From NCBI GenBank assembly GCA_021229015.1, contig CM037781.1, positions 72,990,903 to 73,054,902 of the forward strand: DNA of 64,000 bases, read 5' to 3'. The DNA is from Solen grandis (lineage: Eukaryota; Mollusca; Bivalvia; Adapedonta; Solenidae). The translations under genes were made by a program, and so were the position numbers. Numbering within the stretch: position 1 is the stretch's first letter; every line of letters begins with the position of its first letter. The notes beneath the pieces are model-generated. The model saw nothing but the letters and a program-made list of their open reading frames with translations, ran no database searches and was not told the origin of the DNA. Positions 49,501 to 61,500 of this stretch are shown one piece after another.

Positions 49501-52500
49501 CATGGCTGACTTCCTACTTACTATGGGGTTCAACCCTTTAACCACTTGGTGACCAGGACACATACTACGGACAAATGGTCAATTAGACCTTAAGATATAA
49601 CTCAGACTGGTCGACTGACTTATAGACATATACAAAGCAATATGCTCCTCTCTACTTTGGAGAAAATTATGGTCACTTTATGATCACTGGAAAGCAGACT
49701 AAAAATGGAGGCAAAACTTTTCAATATTCTATACACACAGAGAATCAAGAGAGATTTTAAAACTTGATTCCTGATTTATGCAAGATATTCTATTAGGCAA
49801 CAAGATTATGCACTCTATATTCTGTGTGGAGTGAAAATGAGAGATAACTATGAATATTACATGGGCTAAAGGAAGTGTATGAATAAACTATTGTAATGAA
49901 AACCACCTCTGGAGTTATTTTCTGCACATTCTTTACATGATAATGCGAATGGAATTTCAAATTACAAATGCATTTAGTGACATGCAGTGAAAATATCAGT
50001 ATACTTGTTATTTAAAACAATCAATTAACAGTATGAATAAAAATGGAAAAGAGAAGAAAAAAAAAAAAAACTTATCATGCAAAATGCAAGCATTCCTGAC
50101 ATGATTATAATCAGTAATAAGAAGCAATATAAATTCACCACAAATAAGCATGTTTAATTTTTTTTTTTTTTTTTTTTGCATCAGTTTTTCTGTGGTTAGA
50201 CTCAAACCCTAAACCAGTGAAGCCCATTATCTGCTATATACTGGTCCCCAGCATGTTTATATATTTTGGTAGATTCTGTGGAGTAAAAAGTATCAAATCA
50301 TCAAATGTTACCACTTAGCACTGCAATTAAAGCATAAAAACTAATGTAATAAACTGAAATATATTAATTTAACCCTTTCCCTCATATAGACTCATTTTGA
50401 TGCACTCAGCAGGTACCACATAAAGCCTGATCTGCAGAAAACCACAGTTAAACATTACCAAATTTAATTACAAAATCCTCATTACCAGACCACTGAGGAG
50501 CAGCGAACAGCAAAAATCCTGAGTTACTCGCAGGCTGATCTGGTTTTATGCTGTTCGCATAGGTCTTTTCATGGTTTCCTCTATGAGGGAAAGGGTTAGA
50601 GTAAAAGAAATCAATGAATAAAAAAACAAAATACATTTGAGAAAATCACAAAAAGGCCAAAAGTAATTATATATACACAGTACTACATGACCAGTGTGTG
50701 TGTGTGTGTGTTTGTATTCTTACGAGTTCCAGAAGCCGTACTACAATTTTTTCACCACTAAATGTTAAAGCCAGACCTTTTCCAACTTAATTAAACCTTA
50801 ACCAAAGCTACCCACCTGAAAAATACACAGATAATTAAGTTCCTACCCGTTAAGCAATTCTACAACACAGTTCCTTGAAAATTTGGCAATTTCCAAACTA
50901 CAACATTAAGAAAGCATCCGGACTTAAAACTTCAAGTTAAGTGTAATAACACAGCAACACACAGCAATTCCTTCTCCAGTCACCAGGGGTACCTTATACT
51001 GAACAAGTAACTGGTGTTTCACACAACACATGAGTCCCCTAACAGTAAGGTGCATAATTTTTCTGTTACCATAACAACCAGAATTTTGGTCTGAGAAAAA
51101 AAACAAGAGGGCCAAGATGGCCCTAGATCGCTCACCTGAGAAAAGTATCATTCATTGCCTGTACAAAACAGATTGCTTTAGAATTAAGATGATGAGGTGA
51201 AACAATGTTCAGGAATTTTCTGACCCCATCCACAAAAGATATCATCATGACAAACATTCTGACCAAGTTTGAGGAAGATTGGATTAAAACTGTGGCCTTT
51301 AGTGTGTAAACAAGATTTTTCTAAGATTTGACCTACTGACCTACTTTTCGGTCCGGCCCAGCCCATTTTCGAAAGGGTTCAAGATATCATCAAGACAAAC
51401 ATTCTGACCAAGTTTGAGGAAGATTGGATCAAAATTGTGGCCTCTAGTGTGTAAACATCAAATTGTTGACGGACGACGGACGACGGACAATCAAGTATCC
51501 CAAAAGCTCACCCTGAGCTATGCTCAGGTGAGCTAAAAACAAAGTGATGTGCAGAATCTCCATATGGCCATCTATTCATATACCAAGTTGAATAATATTA
51601 TCTTTAACGTTTTTTAAGTTATCACAGGATCCAGATTTCCGGCCATCTGGACAGAGAGACGGACGGACAGACAGACGGAGGGCAAACCTACAGTCCCCTC
51701 CGGTGTAAATACTGGTACGGGACAAATAAATGGGTTGTAATACACACCAACCCAGATTGGCTACATTACATGGGGTAACTAAGACTACGTTCCCTCTCTT
51801 GAGTATCACACATCAAACATTTCAATTAGTAGGGCTTCTTTGATTAAGAACAACCAGTGATGCACCATGTCTTATCACAGACTAACGTGATACCTATAAA
51901 TGAAGGCACAAGAGCTAGTGCAAGTTTTATGCACCAGTCAGACAGGGTGAGTGCGTAAGAAGTGTAGAAATGGTGAACAATATTCTAATTTTGACAGATT
52001 GAGGAACACCTTGATAGGTATTTTAAAGGAATAAGTTGAGAATATAAATAGTTTTCAAAAAAAAAGTCAAAAATCTTCCTGCTGCTAGTCCTAAAGGGGA
52101 AGATCTTAATTAAAATGTTTGATACCTTAAATGCAGTTTTAAACTTGTTGCTTATTGCGTAAAGAAAATACTCACTACATATTATTTTAATATGACAAGT
52201 TAATAATTATTTCCATAATTCAAGTTTTTGTGTGTAATTTTTAATTTCAGTCCAAATATGCCATCATGCTCAAAAGACGTAAGATTGAAATTGAAATACC
52301 TTCTCTCCTAACCAAGCATTATTGTTACAGCTGTGGCTTATTGGCAAAATGCTTTACGTATGAATATATTGCAGCATAGGCATGCCTGTTACATAACAAC
52401 ATTTACTAATCTAAAAAAAAAATAAAGCTATCACATGCTGTCAGAACAACACAATGTTCTTTGTTAATAATCTCCAAGACAAACCAGGGATCTAAAATAT

Positions 52501-55500
52501 CATCAGAATCTCATCAGTTAGATCAAAAAGTAAACCATTAGTCCTGCCATCCAGAGTACAAACACTTGGGATAAATTCACACATTTTCTGATCTTAAAAT
52601 TTCTGATACAGTAAATACAAGAGTTATTCCACTTTAGAAATTACATAGATGTGAAAAGGAGTATTTGTATGAAATATAAGAGTTGCAACTGAATCCTGAA
52701 AAGAGCCATGTATTAAGTAATGAATTGCAAATTCAAATTACAAATCCAGCCAGTGGTGAAATAGATAAATATCAGAGATGAAGAGAAAAGGACTTCCTGG
52801 CCACTAGATATCTTTTTAATCTTTTTCAACATCTATATACCTTCTGACACACCATTTCTCTATTTAAACTTGAGTTCCTGATTCATACAACAAATAAGAA
52901 TGAAACATCATTATTTTTTCATAAAGAGTAAACAGATTTTTCTCAACTGCAAAACAATGGAGAATCTCTATATATCATAACAAGGCAAGAAAACTTGGGG
53001 GTTCAAGTCTATGTCCTATCCAGGGTCAGCTGTATGAAGAAAGATATGGACAAGGATACAGATGGTCTATACCACTGTAATCTATGTGTGATACCAGATC
53101 CTTCAGGACTGTAGGAGATACAGAAAGATGCAAGGGTAGGAAGGAAATGGAACAGGTGTCTAGCTAACTTGTATATCTATCTATAGATTGAATGATATGG
53201 AATTTGTATTGAACACAGATTCATGCTGGTATTGATAAAAGAGATCACCGCAGTACTGTGGGGATAGTATCCAAAACTCTCAATCTGTACTGTACAATGA
53301 TCACTGCAGAACTGTGGAGAAAGTATCCATTACTCTCGAATTGTACAGTACAGTGATCACTGCAGTACTGCAGGGAAATAATCAAAATCTCTCCAACTGT
53401 ACTGTATCCTGCGGCAAGGGCTGGATGAGCAAGAAATGCGTAACGTGTGCTGCATTCCTGGTGGTGCAGGCATGTGTGTGAAACTGACACAAGTAGGATT
53501 AGGTCACAGCAGGCAGCATGAGAGGTCAGAGGTCAACACAATAACACTGGTGGCAGTGGACAGTTAACATTGTCCTCCTTTATCTTTCTATAAAAATCTT
53601 TGACCAGCTTTGTATTATTTCTAAGATAGTCAACTTATATTGTAATTTGATTCCATTCGAAAACAAATCATAGATTTATTTTGATCATTTTCATCTTCTC
53701 CTTTCAGATATAAGGATATAATATTGTCATCTGTTATACAAAGAAGATAATTTTCAAAAATAACACATGATCTCAGACATTTGAATAATGTTCATCACTG
53801 GCTTCATTAACCCTTTACAACTCAGATACTTAATTTCACACAATACTGCACCCACCAATAAACAAAACAGAAAAAAAATCACTCAAAATTAGTTTCCTTC
53901 TTTCTCATATCTATGGTACTGAGGAGTTGCAACCCGACTAATCGAGTATTATACCTGGCCATCCTGTGAGTAACTCCCAGGCTGGTTTGGTATTCTACTA
54001 GACACACAGGTCATCTCTTTGATAGATGTCACATGGTAAAGGGTTAGATGAAGACAGAGTGTAAAACTGCATGTGCCGCCCCCTGGTGTTATTGTGAGAC
54101 ACTCGACCGTCCCCCCATAGAGTTTGATGACAGACAGGTTTACTATAGAGTTCTTACCTTCCTGGTTCACCAGGTCACCGAGAGAGCCTTCAGAGCCAGA
54201 AGAAAACAACATGTGAAACTAGACTACATGGTATATCACTACCCCACCCACCTCATTGTCCACTGATAAAATGGAGCTGTGATTCATACTCCACCCACCC
54301 TATCACTCTTCAGTCAAACTGACATTTGAAATTTCAACCCACCCACTTCAGTATTCATTGAAAATTACTATATTCTATATATTTTAAAAGATTATCATCT
54401 AAATGCTACCGGAAATATCTAAACACTTAAAGATTACAATTTATTCAGATTGTCTAAAAATAGAACTAATAATTCTGCTACCATGAACATATGGAGTTTT
54501 TGAAAGATTGCAATAACAAAGTGTAAACATAATAACAGGGGTCAAGCATTAACTGGCACCTGCCCCATGAATCGATATTCTCTAAACATGTATTATCTCT
54601 TCCTAAAAAGATGTAAAAAAAATCTATCATCACTATCAGATTATATACCATGCATAAAACTATTCCCAAGACACTAAAAACATACACATTTCAAGAAAAA
54701 AGGTGTAACTTTCAATTTCAGAAATATCATAACCAAGTATTTGACTGTTGATTTGTTTTAAATTGAGGTGACTTGGAATTTTCCTCAGTGAAAATATGAA
54801 ATCAATCTTACACGGACTAAAGAATGGGGGACAGAGAGATTCAACAACATATAGGAAGATGTTTGAAAATGGGGTATTTTTTTTAATGAAGGCAAAGCCA
54901 CGTAGAATCATGCTGTTTTTACAATATCGTAAACAATGGGCATGGGAGGAGATTGGCCAAAGGAGGTTATTCTAACAACAAGAAAACACTGAGAACATGT
55001 TTAGTATCAACCAATGTATAAATGCATGTTTGGTGCTCAAGAGGTACTTATTGGAACTTACCAATATACATTTTTCCATTCTATTTTTTTAAACATTTAT
55101 TTTCTTCAAATAAACTTCAATAATAAACAAATAAAAAAAATCTTTTACAGCCTAGCTTGCAGCTTTTTTAACCTTTGCTACTGCCAAAACATTTGAAATT
55201 CAAGCTAATGTAAGCATGCTCAATCCTAATGAAATTATGTTGAGTGAAAATGAGTTTCATGGAGAAAAGCCACCTACCACTTTTGACCGCCGCTGCCGCA
55301 TGGACAATGAGAGCATCTATTGACCCACCACGGATGTCTGACCCTTCTTCATCCTGAAAGGTTCAGAAGTCAAAAGGTCTTCAGAGTCTACTGCAAAAAG
55401 TTTGTTTTCCATGGTTCAAATCTGAAAATGCTGTCTTAATTTTAAATACTTTTCAGTAATTTTACCATAAAAAACAAAGCCAACATATACCAAACCATAT

Positions 55501-58500
55501 CAGACTGAAAGCTTAAGGTATGCTGAAAATACTTTGTATTTTTCCACTCACATCATTTTTCCGTATCAACTGATCAGTGACATCTATATCATCCAGAGGA
55601 TTCAGTTCAGCAAAGTCTGAGTCGGCATCTTTTGGTATGTCCGGTTTGACCGGTGACTCAACCACGGGTTCCGGAGTGACCTGGGTCTCAACCACCTGAC
55701 CTGCAGGGGCTGAGGCTCTCTTGGGCTCCCTGAAACATTACAGACATTATGTTGTTAGTAAACACTTTTCTACATGCTAGGGGGTTTATAAAAATCTGTA
55801 ATATCAATATGAAATGGCAAGAAACCCACACTTAAATTTAATATCCCCTCCTGATTGCCCAATATGAAACTATAATCAATCTGTGAAGGGGATGTTTATC
55901 CCTGAAAGGCTGTAGCAACAATATTGTAAAATCATTAATTAATGTTGGGGTCTGATTTTCATGGATTTCTTAGATGGTTTTATCCATATATATATAAATG
56001 TATAAATGATCATAAACCATTTATTTAGTTCAACACATGCTTTTTGTTCATACCACAATTCTTGGAATATTATTAAATTTCCACCAAACATATTTTATTA
56101 CAGATTCAGTACAAATCAATGCTAATTATAAGCACTTAGTGTATACTTACACATCTGTAGTGTGTGCTGTGGGCGGCTCTATAAGACTGACTGTCTTCTC
56201 TCCCCTCAACATGTCCAACATCGGGTCCAACTGGCTGGATGTTGATGACAGCTGGCTGTCACGGTTACTGAACTGCTGCAGAAGGGAGACATCATCATTA
56301 CCATCACTATCATCAACATACTCATCATCATCACAATCACCACAGCTTTAACCCTTTCCCTCATATAGACTCATTTTGACCCCCCTCAGTAGGTACCACA
56401 TAAAGCCTGATCTGAAGAAAACCACAGTTAAACCTTACCAAATTTAATTACAAAATCCTCATTTCCAGACCACTGAGGAGCAGCGAACAGCATAAAACCT
56501 GATCAGCCTGCGAGTTACTCGCAGGCTGATCTGGTTTTATGCTGTTCGCATAAGTCTTTTCATGGTGTCCTCTATGAGGGAAAGGGTTAATCATCATCAT
56601 AATCATCACACCCAATATCATCAACTCAATATGGCTATCATCTACTATATAATAGGTAAAGCAGTAAATTAATCCTGACTCCATTCTCCCTATACCTCTG
56701 ACTTACCCTGCGTTTTGCCGGGAGGGCCGGTATCGAGGGACTACTAGGGGCACTCCCGCCAAAGGAGGAGTCGGAGCTGAAGTCCGAGATTACGCTGAAC
56801 GTGTTGGAGCGGGGATACAGGGAGTGGGACAGCTCCATCTGGTGACGCTGCCACTGGGACTCGTAGAAGTTGATTGAATGTCGGGAGTAGAACTCGTTAG
56901 CCTGCGGTTGCGTGTAGGCCCCGAATGTCTGCATGTAGGCTTGGACTGCAAGAGAGTTCTTTTATTGATTGTTTGATAGTTCATATTTTCAGTAAATAAA
57001 CAGGAGAGGTGTATACATAAACAAGAGGGCCATGATGGCCCTGGATCGCTCACCTGGTATCATTAGGCTATGTAAAATCAAGTGACCCCTGGGGCAGAGC
57101 CAATTTTGACCCCAGGGTCATGATTTGAACAAAGTTGGTAGAGAGTCATAAGATCATGCTACATACCAAAAATCAAAAGGCTAGGCCTTGTGGTTTCGGA
57201 GAAGAAGATTTTTTAAATTTTCATTTTTAAAATCTTTTTTTAGCTCCTGTGACCTACTTATTCACTCAATCAAAATAATTTGAACAACTTTGATAGAGGT
57301 CATGATAAGGATGATTCCTGTGAAGTTTGGTCAAATTCCATCCAGTGGTTTAGGAGAAGAAGTTGTTTAAAGGAAAAGTTGACGCAAGACACACGCACAC
57401 ACAGATGGACGGACGACGGACGCCAGACAAAAGGCGATCACAAAAGCTCACCATGAGCACGTTATGCTCAGGTGAGCTAAAAATATAAGTTGTTAACAGT
57501 ATATTATTTTATTTATATTTATATTCTTTTAAAAATGTAAGCTTTTTAACTTTCATAACTAGAGGCTTTTTTTACAAAATATATTATTTTTATGATTTTG
57601 ATCTTAACACAATAAGGACTAATAGCATTTACCAATGACAGTCATGTGACCTTGGTTGCCATAGCTGCCATTACTTACCATGCCTCTGTTTGGGTGGGAG
57701 GGGTGGGGGCCGTGGTATACTATCAACACTTGAATGACTAGTACTTGAGAAGGAGCCTGAACTAGAATAGGCGTCCTCCTGGGAGCTGGTTTGATGAGAG
57801 AACGATATGGTGTTAGACTTCTGCATCTGGACACCACTGAAAGACTGCGTACTGCTGGTGCTTGAAGACGAAAGCCGTGCTTCCGAGCAATGCGACGTCT
57901 GAGACGTTCGCGAAGTTATTGTCCGACTAATCACAGTTCGGTTGCACAAATTTGAAACAGTCTGAAAACTGGACTCGATGGAGACTCCATCAGGAACATT
58001 GTCATAATGGGACACCAAACGATTTGCCCGACTGGCTTTGGTTGGGAGGGGCGGGGGTGGGGTGCCTGTCCGGGCACCATTCCCATTTTCACCTAAAGTT
58101 TTACGCGTCATTGCTTCCATGTCAGCCGTGAGCTTAGTCAGTTTATCAATCTCTTGAGTGAGCTGATTTATCTGATTCACAGTACACTCTGAGTGTGAAC
58201 CAGTCATCACACTCTTCTTCACTAACTTGGAATCTGACATTGTCTTTGAGAACGTGTTTGCCCTTTGTGTCCGTTGACCGTTGTGCACCAAATCGTCAGC
58301 CGAGTGGTTTAAACCAGAACTCTCACTACTGGCCGGTGACGGGTATGAACCCTGGCTCTGCAGACTGCCGTTACTGGAGTTCATTGACTGGTCCAGCGTG
58401 TTGCCAGACAGAATCATGCTGTTGTGAGGAGACTGATTGCTAGGCGACATGTGGCCAGCATGCAGACCAGCATTGGTGACCATCTCCAACATGTTCTGGA

Positions 58501-61500
58501 CCTGTGAGCGACGCTTGACCTTGTCTGGTAGAGGGGGCGGGACATCCCCTCCATCTGGGGCATCCTGGGATAGCGACTTTTGTATCAACCTGAAATACAT
58601 AGACACACATGAAGCTTCACACTTTAAGTCTTTAAGGTTCTTCTCTGAATTTCTTGAATCCAAATATTGGATTCATTCAAGGACATACAGTGCAGCTTTT
58701 TAATAATGAGATACTTGAGGTTTAAGTCTAAATAGCAAATTATGCATATTTGACCCCATTATTACTGTCAAGATTCAACTTTAGTGATCTAAAAACTGCA
58801 AAAAGATTCAAATGAAAGATGCTAATATGGATCTACAGTTCCAAGTTAATGAAAAAACTTTATTTCAATTAAATCAAACTGCTCTGTTCATGCTGAAATA
58901 TTTCTTCAAATTGCAGGACTTTTTTTTAAACAGATCCTCCCATAAAAGGCTACTTGAGAAGTTGAAGACAAAACTTACGCATCACTAAACATTATTGTGT
59001 TTGATATCTAACATTCAACAGCTGATACCATGCCTAATAAATAAAACAAGAGATGTCATTTTAACTGGAAAATTAGCTGATTTTGCTGAAATGGAAAAAA
59101 AATCAGAAAAGTTTTACTTTGAAATATTTCAGCCACCCTTTCATTGAGTTAAAAATTAAAAAAAAAATAACAAGAGACAAGTGTGTCAGATCCCCGATCA
59201 TCATTATCAAAAACATCAAATACATGTACTTTTCTTAATGGCAAAACCATAAATTGTCCTTAACCCTTTCCCTCATAGAGGAAACCATGAAAAGACCTAT
59301 GCGAACAGCATAAAACCTGATCAGCCTGCGAGTTACTCGCAGGCTGATCTGGTTTTATGCTGTTCGCTGCTCCTCAGTGGTCTGGTAATGAGGATTTTAC
59401 AATTAAATTTGGTAAGGATTGAGTTTGGCTTTCTGCAGATCAGGCTTTATGTGGTACCTATTGAGTGAGTCAAAATGAGTCTATATGAGGGAAAGGGTTA
59501 ATATATACTTTTCAAAAACAAGTATGTTTGTAGCTGTATGTTTATCAACTGTTGATATTTCAGTAAGACTTAATGAAACACTTAAACAGTAACAGGGCCA
59601 CATCATAAATTAAGAAAGAAAAAAACATCCTTTTTTTGTGTAACATCTTTCTCCCTCTTTTTATCATCCACTCTTGGGTCCACGTGATTCCAAGAACATT
59701 GTGTCTCCTTACATAAATTTAGCTTAAAATAGCTTGTTTTTCTAAGACATCTAGAAATTCTTGTGAACTTTGGTATCTCATATCGGCTGATCAATATCCA
59801 TTATACAACTGAACAGTGTACCTTTATGGTTTAACTACCACCCATCTTCTCATACAAGACAATATCGCAGCTAAATATTTCTTTGACATTTAAAAACAGA
59901 GCCATCTGATTCCAGCAACAAGACACTGATGTTCTGTTTAAAACATGTGACTGGATAAGAACGTGATCACGGTTCCAGTCTTCTTCCATACCTACAACAG
60001 TGGAAAACCACGGTATAGTGAAACCTCATATAAAGACCACCTCAATACAAGAACCATCCCACTATAAATATCATGATGTTCAGGACCCTGTTCTCATGAA
60101 GTGATTTTTTTACCTCTGCATCCTGGATGCAATGTTTTTGCTGTGGATGCAATGTTTTGATTTCAGTGAATCCACTGGATGCATAAAATAAATGAAAATT
60201 GCCATTAAAATTAAAGTAGGATGCATACTTTTCATTTTGAGACTCATAATTTTAAGTCTAGTGAGTCCTTGGACTCGGTCAGCAGAAATTGTAGAAAAAT
60301 CACTTGGCCCATGCATACTGCTCAACTTGACTCTATATTCAAACCATTTCTTAATTATGACCAGCTGACTGGTGGTCTCATAACCAGTCATACACTAGAG
60401 CGACTACTGTATATTGTAATACTTGTAATAATTGTAATATTTTATAACACGTACATAATGACAACATGGTATAGTTCTTCTAAACCGTATGTTAAGGGCT
60501 AGACCCTTTTATACAAAGTAGATCGATAACCAGATGCTCCATCATAATGACTAAACCAATGTATCTTGGTTAATACCAGGGACAACAGGTCATTAACCTC
60601 TTCATGTTTTCATATAATTACTGTCCAATATTACACGGTACCTGGGTTGGACTCCTAAAACAGCATTAAAATAAAAAAAATTACTGGAAAGTCCACGATA
60701 TGTGGACAAGAGCTCCAGGTTAGCTTTTTTTCCCCAACAACAAAAAAGAGTGTTTTTGAAAATTCTCGATGTGAAAACAGTGAACAGGTGAAGAAAATGA
60801 AAACTAAACAGTGCTAGGCATTAGGCCAGGTGTTTTAGAGGCTGCCGATGGAAAACATGTAGTGCTTTAATACTAGACAAAGTTCAGTCTACAGCATATT
60901 CCGTGTACATGCCCTCTTCTCATTTTGAATTAAAAATTAAAATGAAAAATCATGAGAAAAAGTAGGTGTTACAAAGTGTGGCAATAATACTTTCCTATAC
61001 AAGCCAAGATGGTGGGTTGAGACTGGAGCTGCTTCTGATTCTGATTAATGACCCACTAAATAACCTTGACTTAACAATCTATAAAAATAGCTGGAGATAC
61101 ATTTAGTACGAATATTGAGGAAAGTCTTAAGCCTTGCACTGGTAATGCTTCTATAATATTTAACATGTCAAAATTTTTACACAAAAATGAGGCTATAACT
61201 CTTGAAACTTAAGAGATAGTGATGTTCTTTTCCCTTGTGAGAGAACCATCTATAATTAAATGTGTGAGCAAAAAACAGAAAGTCTTGGTGTGATTTAAGC
61301 ATCATCACAATTTCACTGGTTTATCACAGATGGTCACAGTCCACCAACATATACATAACAACCATAGTAGAGAAATTGGTTCACACATACCTGCACAACT
61401 CCACTATAACAAGGTATGAGTATACCAATAAAAAACACATGTGCATGTAGTACACCAAATCACAGTGATAATCACTAATAGAACTGATATCACTCTGCAC

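Noticed and set aside
51565..51725. Another bivalve repeat with GACGGACGGACAGACAGACGG
   Set aside because: Looks repetitive, but a single copy with no definable ends was seen here, so it is not listed as an element.
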